A DNA stretch of 64,000 bases, from assembly GCF_027921745.1 (NCBI RefSeq), contig NC_079238.1, positions 4,774,001-4,838,000 on the forward strand, given 5' to 3'. Made by a program: the position numbers and the translations under genes. The stretch comes from Schizosaccharomyces osmophilus. Taxonomy: Eukaryota; Ascomycota; Schizosaccharomycetes; Schizosaccharomycetales; Schizosaccharomycetaceae. The notes beneath the pieces were generated by a model. The model searched no databases. It saw nothing but the letters and a program-made list of their open reading frames with translations, and was not told the DNA's origin. This document shows positions 1 through 11,414 of the stretch, in pieces. The first letter of the stretch is position 1; every line of letters starts with the position of its first letter.

Positions 1-155
1 ATTTTTGGCAAAGCAAGAATACTTTTCTTCGCTTCGTCGAATACCACGGCAAGTTTTACACTCGTATAGCCGGTGCTCCTTTCTTGGAAGAATCGGATTT
101 TGTTTACATAGCGGGTGTCTTAAAAGAGCTTTGTCAAAATTCACCTGAAAACTAA
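1..155 (+). CDS. egt2: C-terminal end of a class V aminotransferase-like protein, probably Egt2 (partial)
   Basis: Only the last 50 codons lie in the window, with the first full codon at position 3 and a TAA at 153-155. The visible peptide contains YHGKFYTRIAG followed by EESDFVYIAGVL. This resembles the C-terminal small domain of PLP-dependent class V aminotransferases and cysteine desulfurase-like enzymes, where an R-[IL]-S/A patch is followed by an E-S-D-F helix. In S. pombe the ergothioneine biosynthesis gene egt2 (C-S lyase step) lies next to tcg1 and mef2, in the order seen here, which supports the name. No catalytic lysine region is present in the window, so the identity rests on synteny and a short tail. 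It is convergent with tcg1. Confidence 0.5.
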   Translation, partial: FWQSKNTFLRFVEYHGKFYTRIAGAPFLEESDFVYIAGVLKELCQNSPEN

Positions 156-539
156 TAACTTACGACATAACTTTGCGGCTAATCCACCGCTTATGCTTCT
201 AGCTACGAATACAGAAATACCTCACGATAGATACGACATATGCATAAATACAATTTTTTATTCATAACATGTTTTTTTTATAGTTCAGACAACATCCATA
301 TGCTTTCCAACATACGAACAAATATATAAATTACAAAAAGCCTATGCAATAAATCCTATTCTACAGTTTTTTAGTTCTTACGCAAAGACTTTCTGCAGGA
401 AAATGAACAAACGTTATAAGCGCAAGCGCAGGGTAAAGGAAGAAACATAAGTCGAAGGAACAAAGGGAGCTCTAAAAGAAAGTACAAACGATTACAGAGC
501 ATGACAAATCATAAACTTAGAACATTTACTACAGCCTCC
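156..539. other. Intergenic, convergent 3' ends of egt2-like gene and tcg1
   Basis: AT-rich spacer between two convergent genes. It should hold both 3' UTRs and poly(A) sites. I see no supported ORF or RNA gene in it. Confidence 0.6.
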
Positions 540-1854
540 TCAAGCAGAAGCAGTAGCCTTCTCAGCAGAATCGGCTTCAACATTTGCAGCGGAAGCCTCT
601 TGAGTGGCAGAAGCAGCTTGTTCGGATTCAGCCTTCTCACCCTCCTCAGAAACGGCATTATTTTCATCTTCCTTCTCCTCTGTTTCTTTTTGCTTTTCTT
701 CACGAGATATAGCATTCTTAACAACCAAGGTAAGATCACCAATTTGTTTACCGTTCATTTCTTCAATGGCACGAGTTTGTTCTTCAGGAGTGCTGAAGGA
801 AACAAAACCGAAACCACGACCACGGCGTTGTTCACCACGAAGCTTGATGCGGCGGATAATATAAGGAGGGAGAGAACGAACAGCAATACGAGCCCGGATA
901 GGGTTGTAAGCATCGAACATCTCCTTCAAGCCTTCGTTTGTTAAAGTAACCGAAAGGCCAGAAACATAGATAGAGTTAGGGGGAAGAGGCTTAGCCTTCT
1001 TCTTGCCAGCAGCATTTCTAGACTTGTTGTTTTGTTTTTTTTCTGTAGAAAGAGGTTCAGAGGATTCTTGGCTTTCCTCATCTTCCTTTTCAGGAGAAGC
1101 TTCAGAATCTTCAGCGGTAGTGGCGGTTTCATTATTTTCTTTATCGGAAGTATTCTTCTCCTTAAGCTTCACATGGTTAGCCACACAGCTCTTATAATAG
1201 TAAAGTCTGACTTACTTCTTTCTTTGATTTTTTGGGTTGTTTTTGAACAGGGCGAGCTCTCTGAACGGCAATCTCGCGTTCGTTCAAGGTTTTTCCATTT
1301 AAGGTATCAATAGCCTTCTCTACATCTTCCTCGCTGGCGAATGTGACGAAGGCGATACCAGATGGTACTAGGCGAGTTCCACGGCGTACGCGGCGGAAAG
1401 GGATGGTAACTTTGCGACTGAACTTAGTTAGCAATCACCTCCACTAATCAATTTATCAAACAATAGGGCAAACCACTCGAGTAATTGTTGCGATTCAAAC
1501 GAAACCAACTGTTAACGCCATAAAAATGTCCCATTTATTGGCTCTAGAAAATCCATAACAATTTGGTTTCTGTTTTCTATTTTAGCAATTTACTTCAACA
1601 TTCTCCTCATACGAAGAGATACGGTTTAGTCCCTTTTAATTAACATACACAGCTCCGACAGTTTCAAACAAAGAACGGATCTCGCTCTTCTTGGTAGAGG
1701 TATTCAAGCGGCCAACAAAGACACGGAAATCTTGTTCTTGGTTTGTGGTTTCTTTTGGAGATTCAGCGGCAGAAGCAGCAGTGTTTACAGAGTTCTCTAC
1801 TTGCTCTTGAATCACAGTTGGTGTGTTATCAACAACGGTTCCTTCTGCAGACAT
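540..1854 (-). CDS. tcg1: Two-RRM nucleic-acid-binding protein, Tcg1-like
   Basis: Three exons on the minus strand: 1854-1649, 1417-1216 and 1166-540, giving 344 residues. Donors are GTATGT and GTAAGT; the acceptors follow CTAAC branch sites. RRM1 (about residues 43-125) contains FRVFVGRL and, across the first splice junction, GAVRKVTIPFRR, then IAFVTFAS as RNP1-like strand. RRM2 (about 200-285) contains NSIYVSGL and the clear RNP1 RGRGFGFVSF. A charged Ser/Glu/Lys linker separates the RRMs and the tail is Glu/Ala-rich. In S. pombe Tcg1 binds single-stranded telomeric DNA; here that role is inferred from domain architecture, similar recalled length and neighbours egt2/mef2. The first intron is long for fission yeast (231 nt) and splits RRM1. 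The protein could alternatively be a general RRM RNA-binding protein. Confidence 0.85.
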
Positions 1855-2087
1855 TATTAATATCGTCTAGAGTGTTTTCTCGTGAATAGTGGTGATATGT
1901 GTTAAGGGTAAGTTTATATATGGGTGAATTACCGCAAGTACGCAACTCCGTAAGGATACAATAATTCGCATGCACCGAAAGGTATAGAAAAAGGATATTT
2001 CAGATACAGGAACTGGAGTAAAAAATTTTATTAACATTTATGACAATTTATTATAAATAGCTTCATGTTTTTTATCTCCCAAAATCC

Positions 2088-4655
2088 TCAAAACATTTCG
2101 GTAGCAAGAACTTGTTTTTGACGCTCAGTAGACATGGGCAGAAAAGTTGAAGACGGGGTTAAGGCGGATTTAGAAGAAGAAGGATTCTGAATCTGAGACA
2201 TTGTAAACCTTGCATTTCCCTTTGCTAAAGCCTTTAAGACCGAGTTGTAATCAAGCATTCGTTCCATGGGCACTTGAGCAGAAACACGCTTGGTTTTGGA
2301 GATAGAATACGACTCGTTTTGTGTCGCACTCTGATTGTCCGTGCGGGAATATGTAGAAGTTTCTCTTGGGACGTATTTCAAATTTTTCATGTTGCTCTCA
2401 GTGTTTTCTTGCGAGACTGGCTCCCCTAACGGATCGAGGGCACTTGATTCATCGACAATTTCATGGATGACAGCACTTCTCTTCCCAACTAAATCTTTAG
2501 TAATAGCCCCTAAATACTCATCTGGAGTTGTGATGGTTATATCCATATAGGGTTCCAATACGGAAAATGCGTTCGGCGATTGAGAATATAGTCTTTCAAG
2601 GGCTTGCCGTGTTGCCTTTGACGCCGTCTGGGATAAAAGTGCTAAAGGAGACAAGGAAGAAGAAGAAGAAGTGGAGGATGAAAAAGAACAAGCCTCAATA
2701 TGGATAGCTGCCTGAACGTTCCAGAGGGGGAATCCATATAGTGGCCCATGAGATAAACCTGCTAAAATACCGTAGTATAAATGCTCGTCAATAGAGGAAG
2801 AATCAAAATATTCCGGGAAACTAACGGAATCATTTTGGGTCCAGCCCCGAAAGACAAACCCCTCTTGAACATGGTTGGCCTTTTTGGAGAAATCAACAGC
2901 TTCTGCGCTTTCATCCAATGGATATAATCGCAAATGTAACGAGATAGCTGAAGGAAAGCCCTCGTCAGCAAAAGTACAAGGTTTTTTAATGGTTTCACGA
3001 TATCCTACTTGAAGCTTTCCTAAAATTACACGAGCACCAAAATCATTAACGAGTCGCTGGTGCGAGATTTGCAGATGCAATCCTCCCATTCCTTCCAAAA
3101 TCCACTGATTGCTTTCACTATTCTGTGTGTATCTAAGGGAAGGGTCTTCACGAACCAAACTAGCAAGTGCTTCCAGTAACTTTGGTTCATCTTTTAGAGA
3201 CTCTGGCTCCAAAACAGCCATGCAGACTGGTTCTGGAATAGGGATATGTAGTTGGGAAATATTCTCCTTCTTCAAATATGGTTGCTCTTTTCCTTTAGTT
3301 TTCGTAGTGATAGCATCACCAGTATGAAATTCTTTTAGACCTCCTACCAATCCTATATTTCCTGCCGAAATTTCATCTACTTCCTCAGTCTGGTCAGCAT
3401 AAACATTATATATCCTTATAGCACGCTCCGTCTTTTTTGTTCTCGGGTTATAGATCATTGTCCCTCGTTTTAATGTTCCTTCTCTCACACGAATGTAGGA
3501 CAAAATTCCCCTAGTCGGTGTATGAATAACTTTGAAGACGAGCGCGTAAAGAGGTATATCTTTTAATGCAGTTTTATTGGAGACATTCGTATTCTTCTCT
3601 TTCAAAAGCTTATCAGCCTCCACAGGATCAGGAAGGTAATCAACTATCGCATCCAAAGCAGGCTGGACGCCAATGTTTTTCAATGAAGATCCACACAGGA
3701 CTGGGACAACATTTCCCATGATACATTGTTCCTGTAAAACAGAGGCCAAACGATCTTCTGAAAATGCATTCACGTTTTCGGTCTGCAAATATTCGTCACA
3801 TAGTGTTTCATCAAGATCACAAAGAGCCATCACCATGGCTTCTCTGGCTTCCTGAAATTCCTCCTTCTTTTCTTCAGGTATGGGAATTTCACGCACATGT
3901 TTTCCATCATGGGACGTTGAGTCTGAACATACATCCCAAAGGATCATTTTCTGTCGAAGTACGTCCATAACGCCTAAAAACTTTTTCTCCTCGAATGATT
4001 CTGAAAATACTGGAAGCTGAAGGACGACTGGATTATGGCATTCCAATTGAGTATATATTGACCGCATTGTCTTTGAAAGACTCGAACCAATATGGTCCAT
4101 TTTGTTAACAAAGATAACTTTTGGGATGCCATATCGGGTTGCTTGACTCCATACAACTTTCGTCTGTGCTTCAACGCCGACACTACCATCCAAAATTGCT
4201 ACGGCACCGTCTAAAGCTGCGACCGATCGTTCTACCTCAAAGGTAAAGTCGGCATGACCAGGTGTATCAATTAAGTTTATAGTATGTCCTCTCCACGGAA
4301 ATGTAATGGCTGCAGAATTAATAGTAATTCCTCTTTCACGTTCTGAAGGTAGATAATCCATGATAGTGTTGCCTGTATCGACATTTCCAAAATGATTAGT
4401 ATAGCCTCCATAGTACAACATTTTCTCGGTCAATGTAGTTTTCCCCTAGACAATATGATTAGTAACTATTGCATTTTTAATCATTGTAGGGCATTTTACC
4501 GCTTTTTGGCAAAGATTCAACCTTCAACTAGTCCATACCGCATCTATGTGTGCAATGATCCCAACATTTCGTATTTTGCGAATTGCATTGTTAGATGATA
4601 ATCGTTTCCATAAAAATATAGAAGGTTTCACGAATTTGCCCAATGGTCGAAGCAT
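2088..4655 (-). CDS. mef2: Mitochondrial ribosome-recycling GTPase, EF-G2 type (Mef2)
   Basis: Two exons, 4655-4539 and 4445-2088, giving 824 residues. Exon 1 was rebuilt from the sequence: it starts MLRPLGKFVKPS, a basic, hydroxylated, acid-free leader suitable for mitochondrial import. It ends at AHIDA, and exon 2 opens with GKTT, so the intron (donor GTATGG, branch TACTAAT) interrupts the G1 P-loop exactly. G3 DTPGHAD and G4 NKMD follow, then EF-G domains II-V. Mef2/EFG2mt proteins act in mitochondrial ribosome recycling rather than translocation. Serine-rich stretches near the C-terminal half are insertions relative to a compact EF-G. The gene is co-oriented with tcg1, as in S. pombe. Its start lies about 620 nt from the next supported gene. 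Confidence 0.92.
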
Positions 4656-5274
4656 GAAGGCGTCAATACTATTATGGTAACGAAAAGGTCATGGTTATAC
4701 AGTGTATGAGGATTCAAGAATATAAAGGAAGAGTAGTGGAGGTATTCATAAATTTACAAATTCTAAACATAGATAACACTAGCATTAAACACAACTTTAT
4801 GATTCGTATCTGGGAGTGATTTTACCTCAGAATAAGATTTCTTTTTCATTCTTGAGTCATTCAACAAAATAGCATCAAACGATAGTTACGCTCTACTTCA
4901 AATGGATAGAAATAATCACAAGTGCAATTTTCTGATTTCTCATTTATTCGTAATTATAGGCTCATTAAGTCATATCATGCATACCAACATAATGCAATAC
5001 TCTTTCGTTAAAAAACTATCAAATTTTATATGAAAACAAGCTCTCAATGCAGAAATCGTTAAGCCCAAAAAGGATATCCAAATTGAGGAAACGTATAGAG
5101 TAGATCAACACAACATCGTTCTTTAGTCACCTTGTCACAAAGATTCCAAAAAATCATCATTTTATAATAAACAGCACTCTTATGAAGCGTCAGGTATTAA
5201 CAAATCAGGATCCTGATCGATTCCAGCACACACTTTTTGTGAAATCGACGATCCCGTATAAGGACTGACCTCAC
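4656..5274. other. Intergenic, AT-rich
   Basis: Upstream region of mef2 and 3' side of the small gene at 5275-5616. It is AT-rich with short homopolymers. No supported ORF, tRNA or repeat. Confidence 0.5.
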
Positions 5275-5616
5275 TTAAGATTTGTACCGACTTGCAATTT
5301 TATTGCTATAATCTTGGCTGTTCATGGGTGTTAACCCAAGTCCTGGTTCTTCTGCTTTCGTATGAACTGGAGATGGTGTTTTGTCAACGGAAGAAAATCC
5401 GCAATTACCTCCCTGAAGTGCTCGAATCTGCTTTAAAGTTACTGCTCCTTCAGTCGTAGCTCGATTCATTGATGGACTAAAAGGGCTATTCTTCATGTCG
5501 TAACTCAAAGTTTCTGTTCCCTTCGCAATCTTTGCATCTTCAACCTGCATGATCTTGGGTTTAGCTATAGTGTCACTCCCATCATCTAGATACGATTGTA
5601 AACGATTCTTGTTCAT
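5275..5616 (-). CDS. Small uncharacterised protein, 113 aa
   Basis: An intact ATG-to-TAA frame of 113 codons with balanced, hydrophilic composition (many Ser, Thr, Lys, Asp) and no membrane segment or signal peptide. It begins MNKNRLQSYLDDGSDT. It contains several Ser/Thr-Pro sites (SPF, TPSP, LTPM), consistent with a disordered, phosphorylatable protein. I do not recognise a domain. It lies between mef2 and the MIT-like gene on the same strand. No splice signals were needed. Coding status is inferred from length and protein-like composition in an AT-rich background; it could be lineage-restricted. Confidence 0.5.
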   Translation of the reverse strand: MNKNRLQSYLDDGSDTIAKPKIMQVEDAKIAKGTETLSYDMKNSPFSPSMNRATTEGAVTLKQIRALQGGNCGFSSVDKTPSPVHTKAEEPGLGLTPMNSQDYSNKIASRYKS

Positions 5617-5736
5617 GTTGGAACTATTTTCCTAAACTTTCTTTAAATACCAAAAACACTTGTAATTGTACAGTGATTAGGAAATAATTGACTTCAATAA
5701 AGTATCACGATGAACTCTTTATAACGAATGTTAAAA

Positions 5737-5767
<31 letters not shown>

Positions 5768-6101
5768 ACATATATATATCCACAATCTTTATTGCTGTTC
5801 ATCGATCAGTGGAATACGCCACTACCTCTTGTCATTTCCACGTCAAATGGGTACGCCTCTCAAATTGGAGTACTTGGCAAAGATGGACTCTGACCCATTA
5901 GGGATTGAGCATTATTTCCTGCTTTAATGATATCGAATATGAAGGTTTTTTAGTACTCGTCAGATATAACTAGCTGTGATATTAGAGGATTAGGGTTATC
6001 GCATCAGCTCAAATATAGTATAATTCAATGGCAACAGCGAATGCAAGGAACAATAATTAACGGGTCAGTAGGGAATAATTTTGTGCGTTTTTTAAGCAAG
6101 T
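5617..6101. other. Intergenic with TA microsatellite
   Basis: Spacer between two minus-strand genes, dominated by the alternating TA tract at 5735-5780. No supported gene. Confidence 0.5.
5735..5780. repeat. (TA)n microsatellite, slightly interrupted
   Basis: Alternating T/A run of roughly 46 nt broken by a few G and C bases (TATG and TACA units). Such tracts are variable in length and easily unwound. It lies upstream of the small gene at 5275-5616. Confidence 0.85.
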
Positions 6102-7449
6102 TTAAGGATTTTGTACTTGAAAATGCTCCAGCTGTCGTTGTAGTGTAGCAATTTGAGTCTCCAATTGTTCAATCTTTACCTGTGAATTCATTGTAAGCTG
6201 TGCAGTAGATGATTCTATGGAAGATTCTGGTGACTTCTCTTCTTCTAGCTTCTTTTTCCTTCCAGAAAAAGTTCGAAAGAAAGGCATTAAAAATCGGCTT
6301 CTTTTTCGTTCTGGGCGCTTCGGTCTTTCAGGCTTTGCTTTGTTGCCAGCGCTTGGGGTTGATGAAGCTTCAAGTTCTTTCCGTGCATCGGGGAAAGCTT
6401 CCCGTGGTTCCTCTTTCGAAGTCTGAGTCATATCCTCTTGAGAGTCTAAAATTTCTCCAACACTACTCGTAGTACTGCTATTGACAGTTTCCTCTTTATA
6501 TCGCTCCTTTCCTTTAGATTTTCGATTAGCAAAATCCATTTCCGTTTCCGTTTTCTGTCGAGAGAGTTCTTTTTTTGGCCTAATTGGTTCGTCTGTTTGA
6601 CCTTCAGATTCAGTAGTACTATCATAAGCTGCTGGGTTTTGTATTTTTTCATTTGTCAACTCATGCAAATTGGTAGGAGTAGTAATTTTGGGATGCATCC
6701 CAACTGAATGCGTTGATTCTTTGCTTTCATCTTCATACTCTTCTGTAGGCAACGACTCTTCGTGTTCCGGCTTTTCGATGGTAAAATCATCCCCTTCAAT
6801 AATCGTAAAGCTCTCATCCGAACTGAACATACTAGGGGAAGACTGTTCATCATCCATTGGAACTATGGAATAAGCCACTGCCAATCCATAGCTAGGAGCT
6901 AGTTTATTCACTTGCGACTGAAACTTGGGATATATGGTAAATGGATCATCATCCTTATCATCGTAAGGTTTTTCTTGTATTAATTGTTTTGATTGTAGTG
7001 GACTGTTCTCTGTCGGTAATACTACAGAGTTCGATGTAAAGCGGGTCGTTAGCGCAGATGTATACATAGGCGACAGTCTAGTAGAAACAGACATCGATGC
7101 CATTGCCGATGACGGCGTAGACTGTTTCGTAGGCGCAATTATCTTAAGCTCTTCAATTCGCTTTGTCAACTCTTCAATCTGATAGCTGACGCATATTTTT
7201 GTCAAATGTCGCATCGTCACATCAGAGATCCCTTGATATTCTGATTTAGCTAAGCTATAACATAGAATGGCTTGCGCTAACTCGCCAGAGACTTCTTGAA
7301 TTTCCCCATCTCGGGCATACTCATGTGCCTAACATTGTTAGCTTCCTGCTCAATAGACTCCCTTAATGTTTCAATAGTTTAAGTTGTTTTATATAAACTA
7401 AATAGCTTGATTCAAAATATATTACCTTTTTTAGTGAATATCGAACCAT
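6102..7449 (-). CDS. MIT-like N-terminal domain protein with C-terminal coiled coil, function unknown
   Basis: Reconstructed as two exons: 7449-7426 (eight codons, MVRYSLKK) and 7328-6102, giving 416 residues. The donor is GTAATA and the acceptor follows a CTAAC branch site. Residues 1-60 form helical repeats (AHEYARDGEIQEVSGELAQA then ILCYSLAKSEY) resembling MIT-type three-helix bundles found in ESCRT, Vps4 and trafficking proteins. The middle (about 80-330) is low complexity, acidic and Ser/Thr-rich. A basic patch (PERPKRPERKRSRFLMPFFR) precedes a final coiled coil (KIEQLETQIATLQRQLEHFQ). I do not recognise a named family; it probably corresponds to a conserved fungal protein encoded near ntp1. 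The MIT assignment is a pattern-level inference. Confidence 0.6.
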
Positions 7450-7927
7450 CCCACATGATAGTATATGTGTTTGGATGTGGGAGGATGATGCATTTCAGTG
7501 TTTATAATATCTGCTTTTCTAGGATTTTTAATGTTTGACTTCCAAGACGAAAAGGTAAATAGAAGCTACCGGCAATTTGGATTTAATTATAACAAACTTA
7601 TAAATACAAAATAATCATTTACATACAAATTTATAAAAGATCGTTGAAGTATATAGCATCTATTTGTGACGAAAACGATTTCTACAAGGATTTAATTTGT
7701 TTCAATTTAATATAGAATTAGGGCATAAGTAGAAAAAAAAAAACCGAAACAATAAGTTTTATTAAAAAATCATAATTCATTTTTGATCGGTATGCATCAA
7801 TTTCGTAAAACGGCATCATTAACATAATAGCAAAAGGAATAAAAAAAGTGCACTCACATATAACTTTTATAGAGACATTTCGTCTGAAAAGATTGCTCCA
7901 GAATTTACTAATTCATCCAGAACTGAC
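7450..7927. other. Intergenic, strongly AT-rich
   Basis: Separates the MIT-like gene's start from the 3' end of ntp1, with A-tracts near 7730-7850. No supported gene; the A-tracts are the kind of sequence used as replication origins in fission yeasts, but that is only a possibility. Confidence 0.4.
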
Positions 7928-10114
7928 TTAACTTCCAATCTCTTGTTGTTTTTTATCGCTGAAGAAAATCGCAGGTTCAGTGCATGCACCCAAAGCTCTC
8001 CGCATGTGAGAATTGCAAAAGGTAAGTCCAATTTCATAACTAGCATTAACCCATCCAAATCCTTCTCTTGCAACACCTTGAATATCGAGACCTTGATTGC
8101 CGTATTCTGCTTCAACACGATGGGGATCAACGGCTCTGGTCAAATCGTATTTTTCAACGACGACTCCGTTGAAGTCAACGAAAGACTTCGTGATGGTATA
8201 CAGCCAGCGATATACTACTCTACGCAGTTCATCTTCGTAACCATAACGGAGAAGGCCATACCAGGCTAAAATCTGTTGAGGACTCCAGCCATTCGGATAA
8301 TCCCATTGACGACTAGGATTATGTAAACCTACTTGACCAAGACTTTCCTTGGTACCTGCCACAATACCGCCGGATACTTCAAACTTGGGTAAGCTGACTT
8401 CAATGAATCTAGCCGCTTGTCGAGGGGTAGCCACGCCAGCCCAAAGAGCCCAGAATGCAGTTGCACTCTGATAAGTACCTCGCTTTTCGAATTTTGTGTC
8501 ATAATCGTACCAAATGGATTCGGCTTCTGACCAGTTGTACTTTTCCATAGCAGCTCGACGAGCTCTTGCGCGGCGGTCCCAAATAGCGGAAGTTTCGACA
8601 TTGCCATCTGGCAATACAAGTTTGTCATTGAAGATTTCTAAAACAACACGGGATATATCTGTTTCATACTTATACAAAAGAGAATTCAAGTCAACGGTTG
8701 CCAAATCGGCACACACTTTTTCAAGGCGGTAAGTCGTGTCGTGGCCACTTTCACGTACGGCACGATCGTGTAAGAAGTAATCGTCTAGAAAAGGTTCCTG
8801 AACTTTTTGATAATTGTAAGCTTCGGTAAATTCGTCGAGAGTCATGTTGTATTTCTCCATGTAGGGACGCAACAATTGCTCAAAATGACTAGCTTCGGTT
8901 TCTGGAGGAATTCCAAGACCATCGGGGCGGTATCTAGAAAGACCAGTTTTTGTGTCGTAACGAGGGGAGCTCATCCAAACTGTATAATATTCCTTCATGG
9001 CTGCACAGAGGGCTCTGTATAAAAAGTCTTTGGAACCTTCCTCGTTCTTGATATGTTCATATACACGAATGGCCATATCCGTAAGGAGGGGAGGTTGAGA
9101 ACGTAGCAAGTAGTAAGTCCGATTAGCATTCAAAATCTTACCATAGTATGTAATCTCGAAAATGAAATTTTCAACCATGCCTTTAGCCAAATCAACGCGG
9201 CCGTCAATGAGCAAACCAAGCGCTTCAAAATAAGAGTCCCAGCCATACATTTCATTAAAACGGCCGCCAGGAACGACAAAGGGGACACCACGGAGGTGAG
9301 TTTCTCCTTCATCGTCCTTATACCTTTCCATGGCAAGAGCAAGTAAGCCGGGTTTTTGGTTGGCATCCCGCACCCACTCTTTCGTAATTGCTTCAGGTAA
9401 ATATTCCACTTGCAAGTTCAGATAAGGACGCTCTTTTGCAGCACGACAATAGTATTCGTATTGTTCTTTTTCAGGCTTAGGAACATAAATACGGTTAACA
9501 GAGTGGCCAGAACGATCCTTAGTGTCATGGCAAATGACGTCTAAAGTACTAGCATCAATTCTACGGGTAAGGGCATCCCAAAAGGTTCCTTTAATAAGTC
9601 GAGAAAGACGGCTAACAGGATTTTCATTCAATCTGCGCTCATCAATCATAACATAGCGACGACCAAAGTCCTTCGCAAGAGTCAGTTCCTGAAGCAAGTT
9701 GGACAACTGATACGTACCCCGAAGCTCGTAAAGACGATAGCCACCGGAACTAGCACTACCTAAGGAAACGACTTTTGGGCCAGTATCCTCAATGGTAATT
9801 TGCATATTGCGATCGGTATCCTCGGATTCCAGCAAAGAATGCAGAGTTTTTTCGACGTCTACCAAAAATTTCCGAGGCTCTTTATGTTCGTCCAAACTAC
9901 CGCGGCGGCGAATATTTTTAAGTTCGGGAGTGAGAGACGATCCCGATTCTGCTGAAGTAGAAAGCGTGCGTCCACGGCCTGAACCAAGACGAGTCGAGAT
10001 ATCTGTGTCTTTTGAATAATAACTTTTGGCATTCACGAAGGGGTCACTATCCCGATCATTCTCATTGGGCTTTTCATTGGTGTCAACGTAGTGAGAAGAG
10101 AATTTGGGAGGCAT
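7928..10114 (-). CDS. ntp1: Neutral trehalase
   Basis: A single 728-codon exon with its ATG at 10112-10114. It hydrolyses cytosolic trehalose to two glucoses during stress recovery and spore germination. GH37 signatures are both present: [16 protein letters not shown] and [11 protein letters not shown]. The N-terminal regulatory region carries a PKA/Sck-type site RRGS at residues 70-73 and an EF-hand-like acidic loop, [12 protein letters not shown], as in fungal neutral trehalases activated by phosphorylation and Ca2+/14-3-3. No signal peptide, which separates it from acid trehalases. A stress-element-like AGGGG (CCCCT on the coding strand) lies at 10378-10382, about 265 nt upstream of the start. 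Confidence 0.97.
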   Translation of the reverse strand: MPPKFSSHYVDTNEKPNENDRDSDPFVNAKSYYSKDTDISTRLGSGRGRTLSTSAESGSSLTPELKNIRRRGSLDEHKEPRKFLVDVEKTLHSLLESEDTDRNMQITIEDTGPKVVSLGSASSGGYRLYELRGTYQLSNLLQELTLAKDFGRRYVMIDERRLNENPVSRLSRLIKGTFWDALTRRIDASTLDVICHDTKDRSGHSVNRIYVPKPEKEQYEYYCRAAKERPYLNLQVEYLPEAITKEWVRDANQKPGLLALAMERYKDDEGETHLRGVPFVVPGGRFNEMYGWDSYFEALGLLIDGRVDLAKGMVENFIFEITYYGKILNANRTYYLLRSQPPLLTDMAIRVYEHIKNEEGSKDFLYRALCAAMKEYYTVWMSSPRYDTKTGLSRYRPDGLGIPPETEASHFEQLLRPYMEKYNMTLDEFTEAYNYQKVQEPFLDDYFLHDRAVRESGHDTTYRLEKVCADLATVDLNSLLYKYETDISRVVLEIFNDKLVLPDGNVETSAIWDRRARARRAAMEKYNWSEAESIWYDYDTKFEKRGTYQSATAFWALWAGVATPRQAARFIEVSLPKFEVSGGIVAGTKESLGQVGLHNPSRQWDYPNGWSPQQILAWYGLLRYGYEDELRRVVYRWLYTITKSFVDFNGVVVEKYDLTRAVDPHRVEAEYGNQGLDIQGVAREGFGWVNASYEIGLTFCNSHMRRALGACTEPAIFFSDKKQQEIGS

Positions 10115-11342
10115 TTTGGGAAAAAAGAAAAGTCAAATGATATAGTTGAGCGTGTCGAAAATAAAAAAAAGGCTAAAGACTTGGAAAAGGAAGCACTCTC
10201 TATAAAAGAGAACGACAACAGGAAAACAAAAAACTGCAATTATGCTTTTACGCTTTACAGACTGGATCAAAAAAAATGCGGGAAATTAAAAGACAAAATT
10301 TAACGCAGGTACACCCAAAAGTTATTTTTCTTTCGATCAAACAAGCGATTAGCCTTACGAACTATTTACTTCATCAAAGGGGGTTCTGCGAAACGGTCAA
10401 TTCCTGTTTTCGAGCAACAAGGAAGATGAGTGCTCTTAGATGATCTAAATACTTTTTTAGGAAATAATGCCTTGCACAATTCTTCAAATGGAGAATTCGA
10501 TGTCAATATATGAGAAAAAGAGAAAGTAGAAAAATAGGTATGGTAATGCGATTGAAAAACCTATTATCTCTTTTCTGTAGAATGAATCTTCTTTAGGGAC
10601 TTGAAAACTGTTCTTCCTTTCAATGTCCTTTGTTTAACTGGGAAATTTGCTAACGACAAATATCTTCCTGTGTCAGTTCTTCTATATTAATATTGACGTA
10701 TCCGATTGTTACTTGATGACGCTTGCCTGTTTCGAGGTAACACAGCAGATGAATACATCGAATTCCATAGGAAAAAATTTCTTTTGGTGGACTCAATTTC
10801 TAATACAAATGCTTCTTTGTTTGTTTGAAAATCCTCTGTTTAGGAATGGCATATACCTCGAATCGCAAGGTCAAACGACACTGAGTAATGTATTCTGGAG
10901 TGTCTCGCGAGAATAAAACCAGGGAAGGCAAGTAGCAGGCGAGTCCGTGCAAGAAGCTCCTTTCGCTTTCAATTTCTTTGTGTTTTCATTTTTGGTTTAT
11001 TTGGAGATTCCATGGCTCTGTGGCCTTTTGTAGACAAAGTCGTCTGTTTGTATTTGTCACTTAAAATAGGTTTGTGTGTGCATGGGCTCTGTCTATACGA
11101 TACGGTTCTGGATTCATGAGCAACCAACTTTAGAGTTTCATTTTCTTTTTTTGTTTGTTGTTGTGTATGTTTTTGGTTCCTTGTAAGGCATCTATCAGGG
11201 GATTGTTAGTCTCACCAAAGGTCCCAGAGAAAGGCAACAACACCGTTAATTGACTGACTTTTGAACCGTTGGAGAGCTTATATTCATCTATATTATGGTC
11301 GAGAAAGCAAAAAGAAAAAATACAAAAAGTAAAAGCAAAATT
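10115..11342. other. Long intergenic region upstream of ntp1
   Basis: About 1.2 kb with no ORF I can defend. The longest plus-strand frame (10647-10916) begins at a TTG and has no recognisable features. The part nearest 10115 is the ntp1 promoter. The rest may hold non-coding transcripts. Confidence 0.5.
10378..10382 (-). promoter_or_regulatory. Stress-response-element-like CCCCT upstream of ntp1
   Basis: AGGGG on the plus strand reads CCCCT toward ntp1. Neutral trehalase genes are stress-induced in yeasts. A 5-mer is common by chance, so this is a weak candidate. Confidence 0.3.
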
Positions 11343-11414
11343 AGGTCGTACTGGGAATCGAACCCAGGTCTCGAGAATCAAAATCTCATGTGCTAGCCAT
11401 TACACCATACAACC
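11343..11414 (-). tRNA. tRNA-Gln(TTG)
   Basis: The 72-nt minus-strand sequence folds as a cloverleaf. The acceptor pairs GGTTGTA with TACGACC, and the T-arm contains GGTTCGATTCC (B box). The A box lies in the D arm. The anticodon loop is TTTTGAT, so the anticodon is TTG (reads CAA). No intron. T-rich trailer (pol III terminator) follows directly. Identical to the copy at 12657-12728. Confidence 0.97.
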
